From an uncultured bacterium (GTDB lineage: Bacteria; Patescibacteriota; Patescibacteriia; 2-12-FULL-60-25), in the NCBI GenBank assembly GCA_937968025.1, contig CALBSL010000180.1, positions 1 to 16,958 on the forward strand: a DNA stretch of 16,958 bases, read 5' to 3'. Under the pieces are notes generated by a model that saw only the letters and a list, made by a program, of their open reading frames with translations, did not search any database and was not told where the DNA came from. Both the position numbers and the translations under genes were made by a program. Positions 7,226 to 13,485 of this stretch are shown in pieces; position 1 is the first letter of the stretch; every line of letters begins with the position of its first letter.

Positions 7226-9160
7226 GTGGAAGACCTGGGCTTTCACGCTTGGAGGAGGAAGAATGCTCTTCTTTCAAGCATGAACGCTCATTCGTCATCT
7301 TCGGGCTTAGAACGATTCCGCCGCTGGTGGAAACGCGTGTTCTTTTGGCAGTCTGCTCCAGCCCCCAGCCGTGAAGTCACTCCGCCCAATCTTCATGATC
7401 GTCACCTCGTGGCGGCGGTCACCGCGCCCGATACCCTCCCCGGTTGGCGTCAGCTTCGCTATTTTGCGCATGTTTTTTCACAGCGCGAACAGCAACAGCT
7501 ATGGGCAGCAATCGGTGGTACGGTTCTCTTTTTTGCTATCGCTGGAGGATTATTTCTCCAACCTCACATCATCGAACAACCCACCCAAGGCGGGATGGTG
7601 ACAGAGGGACTGATTGGAAATCCAAAATGGATTAATCCCGTGCTCGCCCCTCTTAACCCCGTCGATACCGATCTCTCCGCGCTGATCTTTAGCGGACTCT
7701 TTCGCGCTTCAGGTCTCGTGACGGAATCTGATTTAGCCCAAAGCTACCAACTTCTTGAACAAGGAAAGGTGCTCGAGGTTCGCGTTCGCGAAGACGCTCG
7801 CTTTCATGATGGGCAACCAGTCACAGCAGATGACGTCGTTTTCACGGTGAATGACGCCATTAAAAACCCACTATGGCGCTCACCGCTTGCTCGATCGTTT
7901 AGCTCGATCGAGGCCATTCGTATTGATGATTTTACGGTGCAGTTTAAACATACGGGAGACGCCCTCACGATCAATCAATGGCGCGACCTCTTAACGGTTG
8001 GGATTCTCCCCGCTCACCGCTGGACCGATGCAAACGAAGGCTCGCCACAGCTCGCCGAAGCAAACAGTAAGCCCATTGGATCAGGCCCGTATCAGTTTGA
8101 AACATTTACCCGCGATGCAAAGGGCCTCATTCTTGCGTACACTTTTAAGGCCTTTCCTGGCTACTACGGCGATCGCCCGTATCTCGAACAGCGCGTATTC
8201 CGCTTTTACGCCGATCGACATACGGCTGAACAAGCCCTCGAATCGAACCAGATAGAAGCCCTCGCCTTCTTGCCCTGGAGCAGTGAAGAAAAGCTGCGTA
8301 TCACCGACGGTTCAGCCACCAAGATTGAATTGCCGCAAGTAGCCACCGTCTTCTTGAATACCGAGGACACGATCCTGAAACAACTCCCTGTGCGACGAGC
8401 CCTCCTCCTGTCGATCGATCGAGGCGAGCTTGTTGAGAGTCTAGGACACGGAACGCCGCTGCAGAGCACGTTTCCGTTCCTCGAAAGCTACGCGACGTCT
8501 TCTCAACTCACGAATATCGAGGCAGCACGAACGCTCCTGGACGAATCCCGTTGGCTTGTCGAACCAGGCACCGGGGTGCGCTACCTGCAGCCGGCACCCG
8601 TCACGATACGCGGTCGCGTCACGACGAGCACAAGCTTCACGACGAGCACGCCGCTCGCCATCTCGCTCATCGTCCCGGATCAAGGCGACCTTATCGCCGT
8701 CGCTGACGGCATTAAGCGGCGTTGGTCGCTCTTGGGAATACAGGTGACGATCGAAACACTTGAACGCGCCGAGATCCTTCGACGATCACTCACCGAACGA
8801 ACGCATCAAGCGGTTCTCTATAATATCATGGCACCGAGCGATATCGACCTCCTCCCCTTCTGGAGCGCCGATGGAAGCCTCAATCTGTCTCAGTGGAGTC
8901 AGCCAGCTGTCACGAATAATCTCGTGAGCGCTTCGCAGGCGAGCTCAACCGACGCGCTCGTGGCCGCACGACAACGTGTCGCTGACAGCATGTCAGCCCA
9001 GGTTCCAGCGATTTTCCTCTTCCGTCCTTCGTATGCGTATATCACCCCTTCAACCCTGAAAGGGGCCGCGGACATCCAGATCGCCGAGCCATCTGCACGA
9101 CTATCCAGCACCCTTCGTTGGTACACCGACACAAAACTTCGATGGAAAACGCTCCCTTGA
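7226..9160 (+). CDS. Membrane-anchored peptide ABC transporter substrate-binding protein (SBP family 5)
   Basis: From a GTG at 7226 with a strong SD (GGGAGGAG, 7215-7222) the protein has 644 residues. About residues 1-90 are hydrophilic and rich in Arg and Trp, presumably cytoplasmic. One membrane helix follows (about 92-111). The rest is an OppA/DppA-type binding domain. Its recognisable motif is FHDGQPVTADDVVFTVND (about 192-209); the Pro/Leu-rich beginning (GNPKWINPVLAPLNPVDTDLS) and the SGLFR segment also fit the family. There is no lipobox cysteine, so it is anchored by the helix and not as a lipoprotein. No permease or ATPase gene is adjacent. An ATG at 7280 is an alternative start that would remove 18 residues. 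Substrate is unknown: oligopeptide binding is the family norm, and some members act as sensors. It ends at a terminator overlapping a tRNA promoter. Confidence 0.88.
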   Translation: MEDLGFHAWRRKNALLSSMNAHSSSSGLERFRRWWKRVFFWQSAPAPSREVTPPNLHDRHLVAAVTAPDTLPGWRQLRYFAHVFSQREQQQLWAAIGGTVLFFAIAGGLFLQPHIIEQPTQGGMVTEGLIGNPKWINPVLAPLNPVDTDLSALIFSGLFRASGLVTESDLAQSYQLLEQGKVLEVRVREDARFHDGQPVTADDVVFTVNDAIKNPLWRSPLARSFSSIEAIRIDDFTVQFKHTGDALTINQWRDLLTVGILPAHRWTDANEGSPQLAEANSKPIGSGPYQFETFTRDAKGLILAYTFKAFPGYYGDRPYLEQRVFRFYADRHTAEQALESNQIEALAFLPWSSEEKLRITDGSATKIELPQVATVFLNTEDTILKQLPVRRALLLSIDRGELVESLGHGTPLQSTFPFLESYATSSQLTNIEAARTLLDESRWLVEPGTGVRYLQPAPVTIRGRVTTSTSFTTSTPLAISLIVPDQGDLIAVADGIKRRWSLLGIQVTIETLERAEILRRSLTERTHQAVLYNIMAPSDIDLLPFWSADGSLNLSQWSQPAVTNNLVSASQASSTDALVAARQRVADSMSAQVPAIFLFRPSYAYITPSTLKGAADIQIAEPSARLSSTLRWYTDTKLRWKTLP

Positions 9161-9186
9161 CCAGGTATGGGGTCGACCAGTAGAGT
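9157..9186 (+). promoter_or_regulatory. Candidate promoter of tRNA-Leu, overlapping the upstream terminator
   Basis: TTGACC (9157-9162), 18 bp, TAGAGT (9181-9186). The -35 covers the TGA stop of the preceding gene. The -10 lies in the 5' arm of the terminator hairpin. The predicted start is near 9193. Confidence 0.45.
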
Positions 9187-9205
9187 GAACACGGTTCACT
9201 CTTTT
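9182..9205 (+). terminator. Intrinsic terminator of the secG unit
   Basis: A perfect 9-bp stem AGAGTGAAC/GTTCACTCT with loop ACG, continuing into a short T run. Confidence 0.75.
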
Positions 9206-9225
9206 GGTTTCACAGAACACCTCAT

Positions 9226-9312
9226 GGGCGAGTGGCGAAACTGGCAGACGCACTGGTTTCAGGTATCAGCGGCCGCAAGGCCATGGGGGTTCAAGTCCCC
9301 CCTCGCCCACCA
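9226..9312 (+). tRNA. tRNA-Leu (anticodon CAG), CCA encoded
   Basis: The 87-nt sequence folds as a class II tRNA. The acceptor is GGGCGAG/CTCGCCC with A73 and an encoded CCA. The anticodon stem is CTGGT/ATCAG with loop TTCAGGT, anticodon CAG at 9260-9262. A long variable arm (CGGCCGCAAGGCC region) is present. The T stem is GGGGG/CCCCC with TTCAAGT. The long arm and anticodon identify leucine, reading CUG codons. Confidence 0.96.
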
Positions 9313-9328
9313 CCGAGCTCGTCTCGAC

Positions 9329-9364
9329 GCAAAACACCCAAAGAAATTTGGGTGTTTTGCTTTT
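9329..9364 (+). terminator. Intrinsic terminator of tRNA-Leu
   Basis: A perfect 14-bp stem (9329-9342 with 9347-9360) with loop GAAA, followed by TTTT. Confidence 0.92.
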
Positions 9365-9381
9365 CAAGACCACTTTAACCA

Positions 9382-9409
9382 TTGACAAATGCGAAAAAAT
9401 AGGTATCAT
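9382..9409 (+). promoter_or_regulatory. Promoter of the 9446-10309 gene
   Basis: TTGACA (9382-9387), 16 bp, TATCAT (9404-9409). The predicted leader is about 30 nt and contains the SD TAAGGAGG. This is the closest match to the sigma-70 consensus in the window. Confidence 0.8.
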
Positions 9410-9445
9410 GCCGGAACGTTCTTCTCACCCCTCTAAGGAGGCTCC

Positions 9446-10309
9446 ATGAACCCTCTTCCCGGCAACGGCAAGCTTCCGAGCGCCCGCGAAATTCCCTCCA
9501 GACTCACCAATCTGCTTCGACCCTCCTTCTGTGCGAAGCCCCACTTCGACCACACTGGGCATGAAACGGCCGAGCAGGAGGCCATCGAACGGGAGCTACT
9601 AGAGCGTCTCCGGAATCAGAAGCAACTCGATCTCTATGAGCTGTTTGCGCGTCGCGCCCTCAATCGCTCGGCCGTAGAGCCGCTCGAGTTCACCCTCGGA
9701 ACGTGCCCGCTCTGTCAGCGACGGATGCGGTACCGCACGTGCGACGGCACCTCCTGGGAAGGAATCGAGCGTTGCCCTGCCGAGCCCGCCACCCAGCTCT
9801 GGGCCGAGCTCGTGGTAACGGGCAACGTGCTTCTGTTCGGACCACACCTTCATTCGCTCCTTCCCAACCCGATCCATGACCAAGCTCAGTTCGAAGCAGA
9901 GGTCCTCTGCGGGATCTACCCTGGCTCGCAGAAAGCTGCCGCTCTGCTGCTCCAACGCTACGCAGCGGCAGGCGCTTTCGCCGTGCCGGTGCGACACCAC
10001 GCCTGCCTCATGGCCACGACCGTTCCCGACCAGCTCCTCCTGCTCTCCCCGGGACTCGAACCGGCGTTTCTCTCCCACCCGAGCCGCGTGACCGCGACGA
10101 GCGGCAACCGCATCGTGATGATCATGGACGGTGCCCGTCGCCCTCCGGGGAGCGCTCTCCCGACCGGAACGGTCTCCATCCCCTGTCGACCCGGCCGGTA
10201 CCGCTTCACGATCAACCCGGCGGCCTACCATCAGCCGCCGCAAGACCCCGTCTTCGGCTCGCTGACGCGCATGTCAGACGACATCGACACCAACAACAAC
10301 CCCGACTGA
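9446..10309 (+). CDS. Hypothetical protein with putative zinc-binding cysteines, 287 aa
   Basis: I do not recognise this protein. The ATG at 9446 follows a near-perfect SD (TAAGGAGG, 9434-9441) and a strong promoter. About residues 38-75 are charged and probably helical (EQEAIERELLERLRNQKQL). A cysteine cluster CPLCQRRMRYRTC...ERC (about 91-113) looks like a small zinc-ribbon or treble-clef module. The C-terminal half has a hydrophobic core and ends in a polar Asp/Asn tail. No signal peptide or membrane helix is visible, so a cytoplasmic location is likely. The coding sequence is markedly GC-rich with many C- or G-ending codons, unlike RNase J or uvrA. Its TGA stop forms exactly the loop of its terminator. 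It is monocistronic and convergent with the nitroreductase. Confidence 0.75.
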   Translation: MNPLPGNGKLPSAREIPSRLTNLLRPSFCAKPHFDHTGHETAEQEAIERELLERLRNQKQLDLYELFARRALNRSAVEPLEFTLGTCPLCQRRMRYRTCDGTSWEGIERCPAEPATQLWAELVVTGNVLLFGPHLHSLLPNPIHDQAQFEAEVLCGIYPGSQKAAALLLQRYAAAGAFAVPVRHHACLMATTVPDQLLLLSPGLEPAFLSHPSRVTATSGNRIVMIMDGARRPPGSALPTGTVSIPCRPGRYRFTINPAAYHQPPQDPVFGSLTRMSDDIDTNNNPD

Positions 10310-10326
10310 GTCGGGGCATTTTTTTA
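10300..10326 (+). terminator. Intrinsic terminator whose loop is the stop codon
   Basis: Stem CCCCGAC (10300-10306) / GTCGGGG (10310-10316). The 3-nt loop is the TGA stop itself. CA and a seven-T run follow. On the minus strand the same hairpin is followed by TTGTTGTTGG and may weakly serve the nitroreductase gene. Confidence 0.88.
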
Positions 10327-10926
10327 CGCACGAGTTTCGATGATGTCCGTGAGAGGCACGCGAACCTTTGGATGTCCTGGCTGCGCAGCGTAGCCGATAG
10401 GCAACAGCACCGTTGGCCGACAATCCGTGAGACCAAGCGCCTGAGCGTACGCGTCGGGCGAAAAACCCTCCATTGGACAGGAATCAATTCCTCGTTCAAT
10501 CGCAGCGAGCATCATTGCCTGCAATGGGAGGTACACCTGACGAGAAAGCCAAGCGAACATCGTTTCTGGCGTGGAAGGCAACATGCCAACAACCATCGAC
10601 TTATACGAATCTGCGGATGACTGACCGGCGGCCTGGGCGATGAGTTCAGCAGTCTTGTTGATTCGGACCATTGGATCATTCACCGTACAGATCACGAGCA
10701 GGTGGCTCGCGTCCGTCACCTGCGGCTGGCCGTAGGAAGCAGCGCGGAGCGTCTGGCGAAGTTCAGGGTTCGTCACAACGATCACCTTCCAGGGCTGCGT
10801 GTTAAAACTCGAACATGAAGCGTGTGCCGCTTCGAGAATCACCTGAAGATCGGCATCGGAAACCTTCTTTGTTGCATCAAACGCCTTGGTGGCAAAACGC
10901 TTGTTGAGGAGCTCGAGAATAGTCAT
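10324..10926 (-). CDS. Nitroreductase-family NAD(P)H-dependent flavoprotein
   Basis: The 200-residue protein has the fold signature of FMN-dependent nitroreductases (NfsB and relatives). It opens with an N-terminal LLNKRFATKAFD segment of the R-x-S/T-x-R type. FNTQPWKVIVV (about 41-51) forms part of the FMN and active-site region. GIDSCPMEGFSPDAYAQALGL (about 145-165) and a late GYAAQPGHPKVR segment follow. These homodimeric cytoplasmic enzymes reduce nitro compounds, quinones or other oxidants with NAD(P)H; the physiological substrate cannot be told from sequence. The ATG at 10926 lies nine bases after an extended -10 and has no SD, so the transcript is nearly leaderless. An imperfect inverted repeat covers the -35 region, which suggests a regulator site. 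Confidence 0.9.
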   Translation of the reverse strand: MTILELLNKRFATKAFDATKKVSDADLQVILEAAHASCSSFNTQPWKVIVVTNPELRQTLRAASYGQPQVTDASHLLVICTVNDPMVRINKTAELIAQAAGQSSADSYKSMVVGMLPSTPETMFAWLSRQVYLPLQAMMLAAIERGIDSCPMEGFSPDAYAQALGLTDCRPTVLLPIGYAAQPGHPKVRVPLTDIIETRA

Positions 10927-10935
10927 AGTTCTTGC

Positions 10936-10964
10936 ACTCTAGCAGATAGGCTGAATATTGAAAA
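10936..10964 (-). promoter_or_regulatory. Promoter of the nitroreductase gene
   Basis: Minus strand -35 TTTTCA (10959-10964), 17 bp, extended -10 TGC-TAGAGT (-10 at 10936-10941), nine bases before the ATG. Confidence 0.55.
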
Positions 10965-10981
10965 ACCCCCTAATATTAGCC
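10949..10981. promoter_or_regulatory. Imperfect inverted repeat, possible operator
   Basis: GGCT-g-AATATT (10949-10959) and AATATTAGCC (10972-10981) are complementary apart from one extra G, separated by 12 bases. The left arm overlaps the nitroreductase -35. The repeat lies between the divergent nitroreductase and RNase J promoters. Confidence 0.4.
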
Positions 10982-10999
10982 AAAAACGCAGGAAAACGA

Positions 11000-11028
11000 T
11001 TGACAAGGCTCTTGGGCTGTGGTAGGGT
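11000..11028 (+). promoter_or_regulatory. Promoter of the RNase J gene
   Basis: TTGACA (11000-11005), 17 bp, extended -10 TGG-TAGGGT (-10 at 11023-11028). The predicted start is near 11035. Confidence 0.7.
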
Positions 11029-11033
11029 ACCAA

Positions 11034-11231
11034 ATGAGTTGAATACTTTTGTGCGTCGTTGACTCGTTCGAAGACCAACAAAAGTCGTTAACCGAGAGTC
11101 CAGGCTCTTCTCAACCTGGCCCGGACCTTTCTCAATCGTTAGAGACTTTTCTATTGGAACTTTCGCCTTCAACACTCTCGTTCAAGCGCGAAGGCCCCAT
11201 CTATTCCTCTTTATCATTTCGTGTACGAATT
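11034..11231 (+). other. Long 5' leader of the RNase J mRNA, with 5'-terminal hairpin
   Basis: About 200 nt separate the predicted transcript start from the ATG. Near the 5' end, ACTTTTGT (11045-11052) can pair with ACAAAAGT (11078-11085). Further short arms, GTCCAGG with CCTGG/GGAC (11098-11130) and CCTTC with GAAGG, suggest more structure. A minimal ATG-AGT-TGA frame sits at 11034-11042, five bases after the -10. The gene's own frame is open through the leader from a TTG at 11049, so a coding extension of 61 residues cannot be excluded. Confidence 0.4.
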
Positions 11232-13271
11232 ATGGATGCAACGAATGCACCGCGACCGTCCGGGTCTGCCCCACGACGACGCCCATTTTTGGGTTCTCGT
11301 CCGTTTGGCGCTCGACCACCTCGTCCTTACCAAGGACAAAGCTCGACCCATACCCCAGCAACCGCTCTCGGTCCAAACTCTGCTCACCCAACCCATGGGA
11401 AGCCTGCTTCACTGAACCTCTCTCTCAAGAAAGGCTTTTCGAAGGAAGAAGGCGCCGTAGGTCCAAGCGACAAGCACGAAGTCAAGCGCAAGCGTAAGCG
11501 TGGTCCGATGGGCGGAGCTTTTGCCTCCCTCCCTCGCATGCATACCTTCAAAAACAAACCGTTCCACAAAACTGGATCGGATGAAGACACTCTTGTCCAA
11601 GGTGACGAGCGTTTGCGCGTGGTTGTATTAGGCGGAAATGAAGAAGTTGGTCGCAACTGTACCATGCTTGAGTACGGCAACGACATCATTATCATTGACT
11701 TGGGTCTCCAATTCCCTGACGAAGACATGCCTGGCGTCGATTATATCGTGCCAAACATCTCTTCCTTGAAGGGCAAGGAACGCAATATCCGTGGCGTGAT
11801 TATCACCCACGGCCACTACGACCACATCGGCGGAATTCCGCATTTGATGCCTCAACTTGGCAATCCACCGATTTTCGCGACCGACCTTACGTGCGGCATT
11901 ATCGCCAAACGTCAGGAAGACCATCGTGATAAAGCTCCTCTGCGCTTGAACGTCATCAAATCGACGGACGTGTTGCAGCTTGGAGTGTTCAAAGTTGAAT
12001 TTTTCGGTGTTGCTCACTCGGTTCCATGTTCGCTTGGCGTGATTGTCACGACCCCAGCCGGAATCATTGTGCATACGGGTGACTTTAAGCTGGACTACGG
12101 GCCAAACCCACAGTCGAAGCAAGACACAGAAAAAATTACGGCCCTCGGCGAACGAGGCGTCCTCGCTCTTCTTTGTGACTCGACCAATGCGTCACAACCA
12201 GGAAAGCAATTGCCTGAATACGACATTCAGAACAACTTGGACGAAATTATCAAAAACTCAACGGGTCGCGTGATTATTGGGACGTTCGCGTCCATGATCG
12301 CCCGTGTGCAGCAGATCATCCTTGCGTGCGAACGAAATAACCGAAAAGTCGCGGTCGAAGGATTCTCCATGCGCTCGAACATTGCGATCGCTCAACAGCT
12401 TGGGTACATGAACATTCAGAAAGGGACGATGATCGAGACAAAAGAAATCAACAACTATCCTCGAGAAAGCGTCGCCGTTATCTGTACTGGCGCCCAAGGT
12501 GAAGAACGTGCTGCGCTCATGCGCATCGCTAATCGCGAACACCCGTTCGTGTCCATTGAACCGGGAGATACTGTCGTGTTTTCCTCCTCCGTTATTCCTG
12601 GAAATGAACGCTCCGTGCAACGTGTCAAAGACACTCTGTACCGCGAAGGCGCGGAAGTCGTTCACTACAAAATGATGGATGTGCACGCTGGAGGACACGC
12701 AAAACAAGAAGACCTCGCAGAAATGCATGCGCTCGTGAAGCCGAAATACCTCATTCCTATCGAAGGGAACTACTCCTTCCTTTGTGACCACGCGAAAGTG
12801 GCAGAAAAGAACGGATTCCCAAGGAATCGAATCCTGATTGCCGACAACGGCCAAATCATGGAATTCGATCGCGAGGGCAACGGCGTTCTCACGAACAAAA
12901 AAGTCTCAACAGACTATGTGTTCGTGGACGGGCTCGGGGTCGGAAACACCAACCAAATCATTCTTCGTGATCGACAGCAGCTTGCGGGAGACGGCTTCGT
13001 GATCGTGGTCGCCATCATTGATGCGAACAACGGTCAGCTTCAAGCGCTCCCTGACATCATCTCTCGTGGCTTCGTCTATATGAAGGAGCACATCGAGTTG
13101 ATCACTCAGACACGCAGTAAAGCGTCGGCGATTCTCAAAGAATCGGACATGAAGACGGGTGGGGTCAATGGTGCCTATATCAAAGACAAACTTCGCGATG
13201 AACTCGGCGAGTTCCTCTATCACAAGACGGAACAACGTCCGATGATCATCCCGTTGATTATCGAGGTGTAA
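11232..13271 (+). CDS. rnj: Ribonuclease J (metallo-beta-lactamase/beta-CASP exo-/endoribonuclease)
   Basis: RNase J degrades and processes mRNA and rRNA, with 5'-3' exonuclease and endonuclease activity. From the ATG at 11232 it has 679 residues. About the first 124 form an extra low-complexity basic arm (Arg/Pro/Gly-rich, with KRKRKRGPMGG), probably RNA-binding. The metallo-beta-lactamase domain begins at RLRVVVLGGNEEVGRNCTML and carries the zinc motif HGHYDH (about 193-198) and later VHTGDFKLD. The beta-CASP part includes DSTNA, a GTFAS segment and TGAQGE. HAGGHAKQEDL and the PKYLIPIEGNY segment follow. The C-terminal domain ends at PLIIEV. The ATG has no SD. A TTG at 11049 would give 740 residues, but the first family-like sequence is far downstream of both. 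Paralogues J1 and J2 cannot be distinguished. Confidence 0.93.
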   Translation: MDATNAPRPSGSAPRRRPFLGSRPFGARPPRPYQGQSSTHTPATALGPNSAHPTHGKPASLNLSLKKGFSKEEGAVGPSDKHEVKRKRKRGPMGGAFASLPRMHTFKNKPFHKTGSDEDTLVQGDERLRVVVLGGNEEVGRNCTMLEYGNDIIIIDLGLQFPDEDMPGVDYIVPNISSLKGKERNIRGVIITHGHYDHIGGIPHLMPQLGNPPIFATDLTCGIIAKRQEDHRDKAPLRLNVIKSTDVLQLGVFKVEFFGVAHSVPCSLGVIVTTPAGIIVHTGDFKLDYGPNPQSKQDTEKITALGERGVLALLCDSTNASQPGKQLPEYDIQNNLDEIIKNSTGRVIIGTFASMIARVQQIILACERNNRKVAVEGFSMRSNIAIAQQLGYMNIQKGTMIETKEINNYPRESVAVICTGAQGEERAALMRIANREHPFVSIEPGDTVVFSSSVIPGNERSVQRVKDTLYREGAEVVHYKMMDVHAGGHAKQEDLAEMHALVKPKYLIPIEGNYSFLCDHAKVAEKNGFPRNRILIADNGQIMEFDREGNGVLTNKKVSTDYVFVDGLGVGNTNQIILRDRQQLAGDGFVIVVAIIDANNGQLQALPDIISRGFVYMKEHIELITQTRSKASAILKESDMKTGGVNGAYIKDKLRDELGEFLYHKTEQRPMIIPLIIEV

Positions 13272-13274
13272 GAC

Positions 13275-13307
13275 AAACCCCCTGGACCATTTGGTTCAGG
13301 GGGTTTT
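13275..13307 (+). terminator. Intrinsic terminator of RNase J
   Basis: An 11-bp stem (13278-13288 with 13293-13303, one G-T wobble) with loop ATTT, flanked by AAA upstream and TTTT downstream. Confidence 0.9.
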
Positions 13308-13318
13308 GGTTTGGTGGG

Positions 13319-13347
13319 TTGACAGCTCTACCCTCTTCTCCTACGGT
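13319..13347 (+). promoter_or_regulatory. Promoter of the trpS leader transcript
   Basis: TTGACA (13319-13324), 17 bp, TACGGT (13342-13347). The leader-peptide ATG follows after six bases, so the transcript is predicted to begin at or next to the ATG. Confidence 0.65.
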
Positions 13348-13353
13348 CTAACC

Positions 13354-13395
13354 ATGTCTCAACGATGCATCCTTCGTGGCTGGTGGCTCGGATAA
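13354..13395 (+). CDS. Trp-rich leader peptide of trpS (attenuation peptide)
   Basis: A 13-codon frame encodes MSQRCILRGWWLG and ends in TAA. Tandem TGG codons lie at positions 10 and 11 (13381-13386). The second TGG overlaps the first arm of the downstream RNA hairpins (13386-13392), and the stop codon is immediately before the second arm (13398-13404). Enterobacterial TrpL also has 14 or so residues with Gly-Trp-Trp at positions 9-11; that resemblance is in layout, and homology is not implied. The ATG has no SD and is placed at the predicted transcript 5' end, so translation would be leaderless. The role inferred is to sense charged tRNA-Trp: ribosome stalling at the Trp codons lets trpS be transcribed. 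No protein evidence can be drawn from so short a frame. The case rests on codon position plus RNA arms. Confidence 0.72.
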   Translation: MSQRCILRGWWLG

Positions 13396-13450
13396 TCTCC
13401 GAGCTTTTGTCGTTGACATACCCCGCTCGGACCTGTTCCGGGCGGTTTTT
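13386..13450 (+). promoter_or_regulatory. Transcription attenuator of trpS (arms 1:2, 2:3, 3:4)
   Basis: Arm 1 GCTCGGA (13386-13392) pairs perfectly with arm 2 TCCGAGC (13398-13404). Arm 3 CCGCTCGGA (13423-13431) contains the same GCTCGGA and can also pair perfectly with arm 2 (antiterminator). Arm 3 also pairs with arm 4 TCCGGGCGG (13437-13445, 9 bp with one G-U) to form a terminator followed by TTTTT (13446-13450). A ribosome stalled on the Trp codons would cover arm 1 and free arm 2. One finishing at the TAA would cover arm 2 and allow the terminator. Confidence 0.75.
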
Positions 13451-13474
13451 AATCCATCGATTCCGTGCTATTCT
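13446..13474 (+). promoter_or_regulatory. Possible second, internal promoter of trpS
   Basis: Extended -10 TGC-TATTCT (-10 at 13469-13474), 17 bp from a poor -35 TTTTTA (13446-13451) lying in the attenuator T run. It is 11 bases upstream of the trpS ATG and would bypass attenuation. Confidence 0.35.
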
Positions 13475-13485
13475 CAACACATTCT

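Noticed and set aside
8619..8655. Short tandem repeat in the solute-binding protein gene encoding Thr-Thr-Ser-Thr twice
   Set aside because: It is in frame and only two units long; ordinary low complexity in a loop.
9599..10243. 214-codon minus-strand frame opposite the 9446 gene
   Set aside because: The plus-strand frame has a strong promoter, SD and terminator. The antisense product has no motif and no start signals.
6916..10971. Recurring AACCCCCT motif (6917, 902, 10964, 13276 regions)
   Set aside because: Two copies are terminator stems and two lie at different offsets from promoters, so no common function is supported.
13386..13409. Hairpin 1:2 plus TTTTG as an independent terminator
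   Set aside because: The stem is 7 bp with a short T run, and arm 2 pairs equally well with arm 3; it fits better as the pause/anti-antiterminator arm of the attenuator.
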